A stretch of DNA of 64,000 nucleotides, taken from Flavobacterium sp. UBA7663. Its GTDB lineage: Bacteria; Bacteroidota; Bacteroidia; Flavobacteriales; Flavobacteriaceae. Below are positions 41,908 to 50,410 of the stretch, piece after piece; position 1 is the stretch's first letter; every line of letters begins with the position of its first letter. A program made the position numbers and the translations under genes. A model generated the notes under the pieces. The model was not told the DNA's origin, did no database searches, and saw only the letters and a program-made list of their open reading frames with translations. The stretch lies in the NCBI RefSeq assembly GCF_002483315.1, contig NZ_DLHR01000014.1:33507-97506 (forward strand). The letters run 5' to 3'.

Positions 41908-42254
41908 ATTTTTAATTTATCCCAAAAACTTTTTTTACTTTCTTTATCTTCAACAACGACTTTTACTGGAGGCACTTCTGAAGGCAAAATTTGACGTGTT
42001 TCCATTTTCTTAGCTACCGTAGATTCCATTTTTAGTTTCATCAATTCAGAACGACGGTCTACAAATTCAGAACGTAATTCTTTAACTTGATTATTTAATT
42101 CAGTGATTCGGTAATTTTTCGCATCGTATTGGTGATTATTTGCAATAGCAAACATTCCAAGAACCACAAGAAAAACAATGAACTTCCAGTTCTTAAGAGC
42201 GTCATCACTAATAAGAAACTTGGCTTTTAATAAACTGTAAATTCCGTCTTTCAT
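41898..42254 (-). CDS. ftsL: FtsL-like cell division protein
   Basis: The 118-residue bitopic protein has a hydrophobic segment (about 22-40, K-F-I-V-F-L-V-V-L-G-M-F-A-I-A) and a coiled-coil (about 45-85, E-L-N-N-Q-V-K-E-L-R-S-E-F). FtsL forms a complex with FtsB and FtsQ that activates FtsWI. Sequence similarity is low in this family; the call comes from topology and location between rsmH and ftsI. No ftsB is present in the window. Confidence 0.85.
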   Translation of the reverse strand: MKDGIYSLLKAKFLISDDALKNWKFIVFLVVLGMFAIANNHQYDAKNYRITELNNQVKELRSEFVDRRSELMKLKMESTVAKKMETRQILPSEVPPVKVVVEDKESKKSFWDKLKIWQ

Positions 42255-42258
42255 TCTG

Positions 42259-43167
42259 TTATATTTTTTCCGCTACTCTTAATTTTGCGCTTCTTGCTCT
42301 ATTGTTGATTGCAATTTCTTCTTCTGATGGTACGATTAGTTTTTCGATAGTTTTAAAAGGAACTTCAAAATTTCCGAAGAAATCTCGTTCAGGTTCTCCT
42401 TCAAACATGCCGTTTTTTACAAAACGTTTTACCAATCTATCTTCTAATGAGTGATATGAGATAACACTCAATCTTCCGCCTGGTTTTAGAATTTCTAAGG
42501 ATTGCTCTAAGAATTCTTTTAGCACATCCATTTCCTGATTGACTTCAATACGAATGGCTTGGTATATTTGAGCTAAAATTTTATTGCTTTTATGTCCTGG
42601 CAAAAACTTAGCAAGTACTTTTTTTAATTCGTCAGAATTCCTAATTTCTTTATCTTTTCGAGCTGTTACAATTACGTTTGCCATAGCTCTTGCGTTTTTT
42701 AATTCGCCATAATCAAACAAAACTCTCGCTATATCTTGTTCATCATATTCATTTACCACATGATACGCACTGATGTCGCCTTTTTGATTCATTCGCATAT
42801 CTAATTCGGCATCAAAACGGGTTGAAAAACCTCTTTCTGCAACATCAAATTGGTGAGATGAAACGCCTAAATCGGCTAAAATCCCATCCACTTGTTTGAT
42901 ACCGTGGAAACGTAAAAAACGTTTTATAAATCTGAAATTTTCATTGATTAAAGCAAATCGCTCGTCGTCAATAGCGTTTTTTAATGCATCTAAATCTTGG
43001 TCAAAAGCGAATAATTTTCCGTTTTCACCCAAACGACTCATAATTTCTCTAGAATGTCCGCCACCACCAAAAGTAACATCCACATACACTCCATCAGGAT
43101 GAATATTCAATCCATCAACTGTTTCTTTTAACAATACTGGATTATGATATTCCATCTTCGTCGTCAT
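42259..43167 (-). CDS. rsmH: 16S rRNA (cytosine(1402)-N(4))-methyltransferase
   Basis: The 302-residue SAM-dependent methyltransferase (formerly MraW) has the SAM site V-D-V-T-F-G-G-G-G-H-S-R-E and the conserved Y-H-N-P-V-L-L opening. It methylates C1402 in 16S rRNA. The frame opens at 43167, but the ATG at 43155 (M-E-Y-H-N-P) is the usual family start and could be the true one. It overlaps the 3' end of mraZ. Confidence 0.97.
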   Translation of the reverse strand: MTTKMEYHNPVLLKETVDGLNIHPDGVYVDVTFGGGGHSREIMSRLGENGKLFAFDQDLDALKNAIDDERFALINENFRFIKRFLRFHGIKQVDGILADLGVSSHQFDVAERGFSTRFDAELDMRMNQKGDISAYHVVNEYDEQDIARVLFDYGELKNARAMANVIVTARKDKEIRNSDELKKVLAKFLPGHKSNKILAQIYQAIRIEVNQEMDVLKEFLEQSLEILKPGGRLSVISYHSLEDRLVKRFVKNGMFEGEPERDFFGNFEVPFKTIEKLIVPSEEEIAINNRARSAKLRVAEKI

Positions 43168-43612
43168 TTAAATTACCCATTACTTCTTCTGCCAAGTCTG
43201 CGAAATCATCCGTAGCGTTTTCAATCGCATTTTCATACTTATCTTTATCCCAAATTTCGATGATATTAATTGCTGAATTCAACACAATATCTTTATCAAT
43301 TTGAGCAAAAACAACTAAATCTTTCGGAATTAAAAGTCGTCCTGTTGCATCAATCTCTACCATTTTAACTCCCGCTGTAAATCTTCTGATAAAATCGTTG
43401 TTCTTTTTTACAAAACGATTTAGCTTATTGATTTTCAACATCATTTTATTCCACTCACTCATTGGAAACAACTCCAAACAAGGTTGAAAAACCGAACGTT
43501 TTAACACGAAACCCTCCTCTAAAGAACCCAATTGTTTCTTTAGTGACGTAGGTAGCATCAGCCTTCCTTTGGCATCTACTTTACATTCGTATGTTCCGAT
43601 TAATGTTTTCAA
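43142..43612 (-). CDS. mraZ: transcriptional regulator MraZ
   Basis: This 156-residue protein has two AbrB-like SpoVT domains (D-A-K-G-R-L-M-L-P near residue 15 and D-A-T-G-R-L-L-I-P near 90). MraZ binds repeats upstream of its own operon. The start is TTG at 43612: no ATG lies in frame upstream, the next Met is inside the first domain, and TTG aligns with the usual start (K-T-L-I-G-T-Y-E-C-K). Phased repeats lie upstream. It heads the dcw cluster. Confidence 0.93.
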   Translation of the reverse strand: MKTLIGTYECKVDAKGRLMLPTSLKKQLGSLEEGFVLKRSVFQPCLELFPMSEWNKMMLKINKLNRFVKKNNDFIRRFTAGVKMVEIDATGRLLIPKDLVVFAQIDKDIVLNSAINIIEIWDKDKYENAIENATDDFADLAEEVMGNLNDDEDGIS

Positions 43613-43637
43613 CTTTTTATTTCGATTAGAATAAGGA

Positions 43638-43645
43638 CAAATTTA
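43638..43645 (-). promoter_or_regulatory. -7 promoter element TAAATTTG for the dcw cluster
   Basis: The minus-strand TAAATTTG lies 26 bases before the mraZ start. It is directly downstream of the GTGGTA repeats, which would cover the -33 region. Confidence 0.6.
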
Positions 43646-43654
43646 GAAAAATTT

Positions 43655-43721
43655 TACCACTTTTTACCACAAACTACCACTTTGTTAATAAGTTTTTAGA
43701 TTTTAAAAGTTACTCTACCAC
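43655..43721 (-). promoter_or_regulatory. probable MraZ operator: 10-bp-phased GTGGTA repeats
   Basis: On the minus strand GTGGTA occurs at 43675-43680, 43665-43670 and 43655-43660, exactly ten bases apart, with a fourth at 43716-43721 (41 bases further). Known MraZ boxes are three or four direct repeats with 10-bp spacing upstream of mraZ (TGGG in E. coli, AAAGTG-type in Mollicutes). The two minus-strand copies at the ends of the tight array read AAAGTGGTA and AAAAAGTGGTA. It lies in the 335-base gap 43613-43947, which also holds the promoters of both flanking genes and no ORF. Confidence 0.75.
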
Positions 43722-43905
43722 TTTTAACAAAAGAATATTTGCAAAATCAAGAATTAAGAAGAATTTCTGCAGAAAAATGAAAATCTAATGTTTTATTATT
43801 TTCCAGTAAAAAACCATTAAAATTGTTGATAACTAACATTTTACAAGCTTCAAAAGTTTAAAAATAACTCTGTTAAATTTTTCTTTTCATTCTTTAATAA
43901 AATAG

Positions 43906-43913
43906 TATATTTG
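43906..43913 (+). promoter_or_regulatory. -7 promoter element TATATTTG for the alpha/beta hydrolase
   Basis: The octamer is a match to TAnnTTTG and lies 34 bases before the ATG at 43948. Confidence 0.55.
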
Positions 43914-43947
43914 TCAATCATTAGAACTAATACCTTAAGTGGAATTT

Positions 43948-44703
43948 ATGTTAAGAAAAGAAAAAAAATACACCTATTTTGAAGCTGGCGAAGGAACTCC
44001 AATAATCATTCTTCATGGTTTAATGGGCGGCCTAAGTAATTTTGATGGTGTAGCTAATTTTTTTCCTCCTAAAGGATACAAAGTGGTGATTCCAGAATTG
44101 CCTATTTACACACAAAACATTTTAAAAACCAACGTTAAAGCCTTTTCAAAATTTGTTAAAGACTTTGTTGTTCATAAAGGATTTGACCAAGTAATTCTTG
44201 TTGGGAACTCGTTAGGTGGACACATTGGATTATATTTTACTAAAATGTATCCAGAACTTGTAAAAGCTTTAGTAATTACAGGAAGTTCAGGTTTATATGA
44301 AAGCGGAATGGGTGAAAGTTACCCAAAACGTGGTGATTATGAATACATCAAAAAGAAAGCTGAAGACGTTTTTTATAATCCAGAAATTGCAACTAAAGAA
44401 ATTGTTGATGAAGTTTTTGCAACAGTTAACGACAGAATTAAGTTGATTAAAACCTTAACCATTGCAAAGAGCGCTATTCGTCATAACATGGCAAAAGATT
44501 TGCCAAAAATGACTACACCAACGTGTATTATTTGGGGAAGAAATGATAAAGTAACACCACCAAATGTAGCCGAAGAGTTTGATAAATTATTACCGAATTC
44601 TGAGTTGTTTTGGATTGACAAATGTGGACACGCTGCCATGATGGAGCACCCAGAAGCATTCAATCAAATTTTGTTTGATTGGTTACAAAAGAAGAATTTA
44701 TAA
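43948..44703 (+). CDS. alpha/beta hydrolase
   Basis: This 251-residue alpha/beta hydrolase has the nucleophile elbow G-N-S-L-G-G, an acid in N-D-K-V-T-P and the catalytic His in C-G-H-A-A-M. The oxyanion segment H-G-L-M-G-G is near residue 25. It has no signal peptide, so it acts in the cytoplasm; the ester substrate is unknown. A GTG at 43939 would add three residues; ATG 43948 is chosen. It is next to engB with a gap of 36 bases. Confidence 0.9.
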   Translation: MLRKEKKYTYFEAGEGTPIIILHGLMGGLSNFDGVANFFPPKGYKVVIPELPIYTQNILKTNVKAFSKFVKDFVVHKGFDQVILVGNSLGGHIGLYFTKMYPELVKALVITGSSGLYESGMGESYPKRGDYEYIKKKAEDVFYNPEIATKEIVDEVFATVNDRIKLIKTLTIAKSAIRHNMAKDLPKMTTPTCIIWGRNDKVTPPNVAEEFDKLLPNSELFWIDKCGHAAMMEHPEAFNQILFDWLQKKNL

Positions 44704-44739
44704 TAGTTCCCCTTTTTGGGGAATTTTATTTTATAGCCT

Positions 44740-45360
44740 ATGAAAATTAATACCGCCGAATTCGTAATTAGTAATTCAGAAGTAGATAAGTGCCCGAAAG
44801 ACCGCTTACCTGAATACGCTTTTATTGGTCGTTCCAATGTAGGAAAATCATCATTGATTAACATGTTGACGAACCATAAAAATTTGGCAAAGACATCTTC
44901 AAAACCAGGAAAAACGCAGTTAATCAATCACTTTAAAATCAATAATAATTGGTTTTTAGTGGATTTACCTGGTTATGGTTATGCACGAGTTTCTAAGAAA
45001 ACTAAAGCCGTTTTCCAGCAATTTATTATGGATTATTTTGAGCAAAGAGAACAATTAGTTTGCGCCTTTGTTTTAATCGACATCCGATTAGAGGCTCAAA
45101 AAATTGATTTGGAATTCATGGAATATTTAGGCGAAAGCGAAATTCCGTTTGCAATTATTTTTACCAAATCAGACAAATTAGGAAAAAACAAAGTCAATAA
45201 CCACGTGGAAGCTTATAAAAAACAATTACTAGCTGGAGATTGGGCTGAAATGCCACCATACTTTGTGACTTCATCTTTAGAAGCTAAAGGAAAAGAAGGG
45301 ATCCTAGAGTATATCGGTCAAATTAATGAAGATATTTTTAAAGATAATGGATTTGTTTAA
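44740..45360 (+). CDS. engB: ribosome biogenesis GTPase EngB (YsxC/YihA)
   Basis: This 206-residue GTPase has the G1 motif G-R-S-N-V-G-K-S-S, G3 D-L-P-G-Y-G and G4 T-K-S-D. EngB assists late 50S assembly and is usually essential. Start and stop are standard. A bidirectional terminator separates it from the convergent gldC gene. Confidence 0.96.
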   Translation: MKINTAEFVISNSEVDKCPKDRLPEYAFIGRSNVGKSSLINMLTNHKNLAKTSSKPGKTQLINHFKINNNWFLVDLPGYGYARVSKKTKAVFQQFIMDYFEQREQLVCAFVLIDIRLEAQKIDLEFMEYLGESEIPFAIIFTKSDKLGKNKVNNHVEAYKKQLLAGDWAEMPPYFVTSSLEAKGKEGILEYIGQINEDIFKDNGFV

Positions 45361-45377
45361 AAAACAGATACCAAATA

Positions 45378-45414
45378 AAAAAAGCCGCTAACGATAAATT
45401 AGCGGCTTTTTTTT
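45378..45414. terminator. bidirectional terminator between engB and gldC
   Basis: The 14-bp arms AAAAAAGCCGCTAA and TTAGCGGCTTTTTT surround seven bases and lie between convergent genes. Confidence 0.93.
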
Positions 45415-45739
45415 ATGCTTTTAATTCCATTTTTTCTGCGAAGTAATCACAGAAATCGCGCATAGTATCCGACATTTTTTCATCGGCAGTAGCGCGTTGA
45501 AATGTATCTGCCATTGCTACTAATGTTTGATGAAAAAACTGCTTCATTTCATCTACTGGCATATCCTTTGTCCATAAATCAATACGAAGTGTTTCTTTTG
45601 CTTTGCTATCCCAAACTGACAATAATAAAGCTTTTGCTTCTTCTTGCTCAATTCCGCCATCTTGAGCTGTCCATAACAATTTATCGGGAACGTTATTTTC
45701 GTCTAAACCTACAGTGATTTTTATATCTGATGTTTTCAT
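45413..45739 (-). CDS. gldC: gliding motility protein GldC
   Basis: This 108-residue cytoplasmic protein matches GldC: it opens K-T-S-D-I-K-I-T-V-G-L-D-E-N-N-V-P and has the central W-D-S-K-A-K-E-T-L-R-I-D-L-W-T-K-D-M-P-V segment. In F. johnsoniae GldC is not essential but improves gliding. It lies two bases after gldB, and the two form an operon. Its presence points to a gliding member of the Flavobacteriaceae. Confidence 0.93.
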   Translation of the reverse strand: MKTSDIKITVGLDENNVPDKLLWTAQDGGIEQEEAKALLLSVWDSKAKETLRIDLWTKDMPVDEMKQFFHQTLVAMADTFQRATADEKMSDTMRDFCDYFAEKMELKA

Positions 45740-45741
45740 AT

Positions 45742-46704
45742 TTATTGCTTCTTTGGTTTGTATTTTGAATTGTCGAAGATGGTTTTGGAATCCATCGCTA
45801 ATAACTGTTCTAATGTTACATCATCGTTGTTTTCCATATAACTTCTTACTATTTGCCAACCTAACCATTGCCCCACTCTTCCTGGTGTTTGATTATCAAT
45901 TTCCAAATAGAATTTTGTAAACGGAGCTGGTTTAATGAATCGTAATTCGTTCTTTGGATTGGAATCGAATAATAATTTATTTTCTACCAGATTACTCCAC
46001 ATGTAATATTCGTTTGCTTGACAAAATTGCAACTGAGTTTCGGTATAACCAATTTTCACCGCATCAGAATAAAACGGAATCAATTTATCTTTTACGTACA
46101 ATTCTTTTCCGTAATAAATCATAGCAGAAAGCAATGTTCTATCGGTTGGAGGTGCAATTTTTCCGTAACAAAAAGTTGAAACTAAATTAGGTAAGATCTG
46201 ATTTTCTTCTAATTCTGCTTTCTTATACTCTGGGAAATCAACATAAAAACGATGGTCTTTTCCTAAATAACAATCTAAAGATACTAAAGCTAAAGTATCT
46301 ACATAAAACGCTTTGGCTTCAGTATCCACTTCACTAATTAAAGTAATAACACGAGGCGTTTTATATTTTGGGAAATAATATTGTACGTAAGCAAACATTT
46401 TCTCCATATCCGCTTCAACAGGACCTAAAGTTGGATATTTCATTTGTACTTCTTTGTACAATTCTTTCAACAGTGGATTTTTTAGTTTGTTAACCCAAAT
46501 AGAATCTGGGTTTCCCGCTGGAAAAAAGAAAGGATATTGCGCTTTAATTTTATTTAAATCCTCTGGTTTTGATTGATAAAAGATTTGATCAAAACGTTCT
46601 ACTTTAAATTCAATTGGAATTTTAGCTACCGCTTCTTCCACCTTACTATCATCTTTACATGAAAATAAAGTAATCGCAACAAGGACAAATAATAATTGCT
46701 TCAT
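45742..46704 (-). CDS. gldB: gliding motility lipoprotein GldB
   Basis: This 320-residue lipoprotein has a short signal peptide with lipobox L-F-S-C (Cys16) and the family core (V-E-R-F-D-Q-I-F-Y, P-F-F-F-P-A-G, D-C-Y-L-G). GldB is required for gliding in F. johnsoniae. The gene is divergent from nadE, as in other flavobacteria. Regulation appears to be by the -7 box at 46729-46736. Confidence 0.93.
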   Translation of the reverse strand: MKQLLFVLVAITLFSCKDDSKVEEAVAKIPIEFKVERFDQIFYQSKPEDLNKIKAQYPFFFPAGNPDSIWVNKLKNPLLKELYKEVQMKYPTLGPVEADMEKMFAYVQYYFPKYKTPRVITLISEVDTEAKAFYVDTLALVSLDCYLGKDHRFYVDFPEYKKAELEENQILPNLVSTFCYGKIAPPTDRTLLSAMIYYGKELYVKDKLIPFYSDAVKIGYTETQLQFCQANEYYMWSNLVENKLLFDSNPKNELRFIKPAPFTKFYLEIDNQTPGRVGQWLGWQIVRSYMENNDDVTLEQLLAMDSKTIFDNSKYKPKKQ

Positions 46705-46728
46705 ATAGCGTATTTTTTATATTTTTAT

Positions 46729-46736
46729 CAAAACTA
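46729..46736 (-). promoter_or_regulatory. -7 promoter element TAGTTTTG for gldB-gldC
   Basis: The minus-strand TAGTTTTG matches TAnnTTTG and lies 24 bases before the gldB ATG. Confidence 0.5.
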
Positions 46737-46785
46737 ATTTGGTTTGCAAATATACAGTTATCGACTAATAAATTTTCATAAAAAA

Positions 46786-47589
46786 ATGACAAATTCTACC
46801 ACGTTCCAAGCCGAAAAAATCAATCAACATATCGTAAAATGGTTACTCGATTATGCTACTAACGCAAAAGTAAAGGGTTTTGTTGTGGGAATATCGGGTG
46901 GAATTGACAGCGCATTAACTTCTACACTTTGCGCGCAAACTGGTTTACCTACTTTATGTGTCGAAATGCCTATACATCAAGCAGAAAGCCATGTGAATAG
47001 AGCAAACGAACACATTGACCAATTAAAAAAACGTTTCCCAAATGTTTTTAATGAAAGAGCTGATTTGACTCCGATTTTTGAAACGTTTAAAAATCAAGTT
47101 CCGACTTCAGAAAATGAAGCCGTTTTGAATTTATCGTTAGCCAATACTCGTGCGCGTTTACGAATGACAACATTATATTATTTTGCTGGAATTCATGGAT
47201 TATTAGTAGCTGGAACTGGAAACAAAGTTGAGGATTTTGGTGTAGGTTTCTTTACAAAATATGGCGACGGCGGCGTTGATATTAGTCCGATTGCTGATTT
47301 AGTAAAAAGCGAAGTACGATTGCTTGCCGAATATTTAGAAGTCCCAGAAAGCATCTTGAAAGCCAAACCAACAGATGGTTTATTTGGAGATGACCGAAGC
47401 GATGAAGATCAAATAGGCGCTAATTATGATGAATTAGAGTGGGCCATGACTCAAATGGAAAACGGCAAAACCACAGAAGATTTTTCAGGAAGAGAAGCTG
47501 AAGTTTTTAAAATCTTCAAAAGACTCAACACCATCAATCAACACAAGATGAAACCGATTCCAATCTGTGAAATTCCTAAAAATATTTAA
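46786..47589 (+). CDS. nadE: NAD(+) synthase (ammonia-dependent)
   Basis: This 267-residue NadE has the ATP pyrophosphatase P-loop S-G-G-I-D-S-A and the G-T-G-N-K-V-E-D motif. No glutaminase domain is present, so free ammonia is the nitrogen source. It converts nicotinate adenine dinucleotide to NAD+. The frame could start at TTG 46744, but the ATG at 46786 matches the family. It shares the intergenic space with gldB. Confidence 0.96.
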   Translation: MTNSTTFQAEKINQHIVKWLLDYATNAKVKGFVVGISGGIDSALTSTLCAQTGLPTLCVEMPIHQAESHVNRANEHIDQLKKRFPNVFNERADLTPIFETFKNQVPTSENEAVLNLSLANTRARLRMTTLYYFAGIHGLLVAGTGNKVEDFGVGFFTKYGDGGVDISPIADLVKSEVRLLAEYLEVPESILKAKPTDGLFGDDRSDEDQIGANYDELEWAMTQMENGKTTEDFSGREAEVFKIFKRLNTINQHKMKPIPICEIPKNI

Positions 47590-47631
47590 TTTTTACATTA
47601 ATAATTAACAAGTAATTACATTTTTTTTTAG

Positions 47632-47639
47632 TAACTTTG
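47632..47639 (+). promoter_or_regulatory. -7 promoter element TAACTTTG for the response regulator
   Basis: The octamer matches TAnnTTTG and lies 33 bases before the ATG at 47673. Confidence 0.55.
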
Positions 47640-47672
47640 GTGTTATATTATGAATAATATAATTTTTTAGTT

Positions 47673-48302
47673 ATGGTTAAAATATGTATCGCAGACAGTT
47701 TACCTGTTGTAGTCCAAGGATTACAATCGTATTTTCAAGGTAACCCCCACATGGAAGTTGTAGCATCGGCTAAAAATTTAGAATCATTACTGAATGTTTT
47801 AAACGGTAAACGTTGCGACATACTACTACTTGATGTTGAATTAGAAGGTTTATCTAGCATTAGAGATATTAAGAGTTTATTGAAAGATTTTTCTGAAACT
47901 AAAATTGTACTTTTTACAACCGTTTCTGAACAAATGTATGCGCCAATAGCTATTAAAGCTGGTGTTTCGGCTTATGTTTCTAAACGAAGTGATTTAAAAG
48001 AACTAGAAGGTACAATTGCAAAAGTATCGGAAGGGAAAGTTGTTTTCAGCGAAACCGTTAAGAAAAGCATTGAAATGCTGAGTAAAGGGAAAAAATCAGA
48101 ACGCTTGTTTAAAAAATTATCTACTAGAGAAATCGAAGTGCTTCGTTACTTAAATGATGGTAAGAAAAACAAAGAAGTAGCTCAAATTTTAGGTTTGGAT
48201 GAAAAAACCATCAGTACATACAAGTTGCGTTTGTTAGCCAAACTAAATGTTACCAACTTAGTAGATTTATTAAAAAAAGCGAAAGATTTAGACGTAATTT
48301 AG
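47673..48302 (+). CDS. LuxR/NarL-type response regulator
   Basis: The 209 residues comprise a receiver domain (1-120) with Asp54 as the phosphorylation site, Asp8, Thr82/83 and Lys104, and a C-terminal LuxR helix-turn-helix (about 146-209, L-S-T-R-E-I-E-V-L-R-Y-L). The acidic pocket has one Asp (A-D-S) in place of the usual two. No histidine kinase is adjacent, so it is an orphan. Its stop overlaps the dnaG stop tail to tail by four bases. Targets are unknown. Confidence 0.9.
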   Translation: MVKICIADSLPVVVQGLQSYFQGNPHMEVVASAKNLESLLNVLNGKRCDILLLDVELEGLSSIRDIKSLLKDFSETKIVLFTTVSEQMYAPIAIKAGVSAYVSKRSDLKELEGTIAKVSEGKVVFSETVKKSIEMLSKGKKSERLFKKLSTREIEVLRYLNDGKKNKEVAQILGLDEKTISTYKLRLLAKLNVTNLVDLLKKAKDLDVI

Positions 48303-50275
48303 TTGTATCTGGATAAAACTCTACCCAAGCTTTTAGAAAAAATATGCGTAAGCCCCAAGTAAGCCATTACCATTTCTAATGTTTCTGAATTATCAGATTG
48401 TTCTTCATTTGAAACATTATTTTTCAAATCGTCGATAATATTATTGACTAAATACCAGCGCAATGTAATAATCGTTTCGGTTACGTATTGGCTTATGGTG
48501 GCTTCTTTTTGTTTTACATAAATTTGTTGTACTTCCCAATTGTGTAGCACTTCACGCTCTTCATTCATAAGAACCGTGGTAACTTCTTGCGCTAATTCTT
48601 CTGGAAGATGCATCAAATATTTATCCAATTCAAAAGCTTCATTTTCATTATAGTATGCAATCAAATGGTTATAAATTGCTTTGAAAACTGGATTAGCCAA
48701 TTCCACCTCATCTTCTTGCAAACTCAGATAAATACGTTGGTATACTTTATAGTTATTTTGCTCCTTTACCTCAACCATTTCGCCATCTTCATTTTGAGCT
48801 AAAATAGTATCTTCAAAAGTGACTTCTTTATCTCCATACAAAAGTAAAATCTGGATGATTTTATGTTCTAATTCGTATTGGATATCAACTTTAGCTGTTG
48901 GCTGAGAAACATCATTCTTAACAACCTCAAAAGCTTTTTGTTCTTCTTTGTATTGTTTATTAGCTTCCGATAAGTCTTTTTTAACTAATTGTGCTAACGT
49001 ATTAAAAAGCACATCTTCGGAAATATCCATGATTCGGGAACATTCCTTAATATATACTTCGCGTTTGATTCGGTCTGGAATTTTAGAAATACTGATGACC
49101 ATATCTCGAATCAAATCTGCTTTTTTAATTGGATCATTCTTTGCTTCTTGCATCAATAAAGACGCCTTGAACTGAATGAAATCTTTAGCGTTTTCTTCGA
49201 AATAGTGCAATAAATCTTCATAAGACGTTTTTCGAGCAAAACTATCTGGGTCATCGCCGTCTGGGAATGTACACACTTTAACGTTCATTCCTGCTTCCAA
49301 AATCAAATCAATTCCTCGAATAGAAGCTCGAAGTCCGGCTGCATCACCATCAAAAAGAACCGTAATATTTGGGGTTAAGCGATTAATTAATCGGATTTGA
49401 TCAGGCGTTAAAGCTGTTCCAGATGAAGCCACAACATTTTCAATTCCAGCTTGATTCATTTGGATAACATCGGTATAACCTTCCACCAAATAACAATTAT
49501 TCAGCTTAGCAATAGATTGCTTCGCATGGAAAATTCCGTATAAAACTTTACTCTTATGGTAAATATCACTTTCGGGCGAATTCAGGTATTTTGCTGCTTT
49601 TTTATCATTGGTCAAAATACGACCTCCAAAACCCAAAACACGACCACTCATACTTTGAATCGGGAACATCACACGACCTTTAAATCGGTCGAATTGCTTG
49701 TCTTCTTTCACAATGGAAAGTCCAGTTTTGTCTAAATATTCTAATTTATAACCTTTCCCGAGTGCTTCTTTGGTAAAAGCATCCCAAGTTTCTGGCGAAT
49801 ATCCTAATCCGAATTTCTTAATTGTTTCAGAAGTAAAACCACGTTCTTTAAAATAAGACAATCCAATAGCTTTTCCTTCTTCGGTTTCTAATAAAGTGTG
49901 ATGAAAATATTTTTGTGCAAATTCGGAAACCAAATACATACTTTCCTTTTCATTAGCTTGTGCTACATCTTCATCTGACTGGACTGTTTCTTCAATCTCG
50001 ATATTGTATTTTACCGCTAAATATTTAATGGCTTCTGGATAGGTGAAATGTTCGTGTTCCATTAAGAAAGTCACGGCATTTCCGCCTTTTCCAGAGGAGA
50101 AATCTTTCCAAATTTGCTTTACAGGGGAAACCATAAACGAGGGCGATTTCTCATTTACAAACGGACTTAGTCCTTTCAAATTACTTCCTGCACGTTTGAG
50201 TTGCACAAAATCACCAATCACCTCCTCAACTCGGGCGGTTTCAAATACTTTTTCTATGGTGTCTTTTGATATCAA
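48299..50275 (-). CDS. dnaG: DNA primase DnaG, zinc ligands replaced
   Basis: This 658-residue primase has a TOPRIM core (V-E-G-Y-T-D-V-I, D-G-D-A-A-G) and a helicase-binding C-terminal region. The N-terminal zinc-finger fold is recognisable (G-L-S-P-F-V-N-E-K-S-P-S-F, D-F-S-S-G-K-G-G-N-A), but the four metal ligands are Ser37, Val40, Asp58 and Ser61. The start is TTG 50275; no in-frame ATG lies upstream, and TTG lies 26 bases after a strong -7 box. It makes RNA primers for replication. Confidence 0.95.
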   Translation of the reverse strand: MISKDTIEKVFETARVEEVIGDFVQLKRAGSNLKGLSPFVNEKSPSFMVSPVKQIWKDFSSGKGGNAVTFLMEHEHFTYPEAIKYLAVKYNIEIEETVQSDEDVAQANEKESMYLVSEFAQKYFHHTLLETEEGKAIGLSYFKERGFTSETIKKFGLGYSPETWDAFTKEALGKGYKLEYLDKTGLSIVKEDKQFDRFKGRVMFPIQSMSGRVLGFGGRILTNDKKAAKYLNSPESDIYHKSKVLYGIFHAKQSIAKLNNCYLVEGYTDVIQMNQAGIENVVASSGTALTPDQIRLINRLTPNITVLFDGDAAGLRASIRGIDLILEAGMNVKVCTFPDGDDPDSFARKTSYEDLLHYFEENAKDFIQFKASLLMQEAKNDPIKKADLIRDMVISISKIPDRIKREVYIKECSRIMDISEDVLFNTLAQLVKKDLSEANKQYKEEQKAFEVVKNDVSQPTAKVDIQYELEHKIIQILLLYGDKEVTFEDTILAQNEDGEMVEVKEQNNYKVYQRIYLSLQEDEVELANPVFKAIYNHLIAYYNENEAFELDKYLMHLPEELAQEVTTVLMNEEREVLHNWEVQQIYVKQKEATISQYVTETIITLRWYLVNNIIDDLKNNVSNEEQSDNSETLEMVMAYLGLTHIFSKSLGRVLSRYN

Positions 50276-50300
50276 ATTGCAATTTTAATTTGGAAAGTCT

Positions 50301-50332
50301 CAAAGATACAAAGTTGTAAAGTTAATCTACAA
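50301..50332 (-). promoter_or_regulatory. promoter of dnaG (TTG-N21-TATCTTTG)
   Basis: The minus-strand TATCTTTG (50301-50308) is preceded by TTG at 50330-50332, a spacing of 21 bases, within the usual Bacteroidota range. It sets the dnaG start at the TTG 50275. Confidence 0.65.
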
Positions 50333-50350
50333 AAAAACTTATAAAAACAA

Positions 50351-50382
50351 AAAAGCACTTCATATGACTGAAGTGCTTTTTT
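50351..50382 (-). terminator. terminator after the ECF-operon outer membrane gene
   Basis: The 12-bp arms AAAAGCACTTCA and TGAAGTGCTTTT flank six bases. It ends the ECF sigma operon before the dnaG promoter. Confidence 0.9.
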
Positions 50383-50410
50383 AAACAGAGAACTCAACTT
50401 AACCCTAAAT

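Noticed and set aside
44664..44927. Minus-strand frame across the hydrolase/engB junction
   Set aside because: It overlaps the certain engB start region and shows no protein family features.
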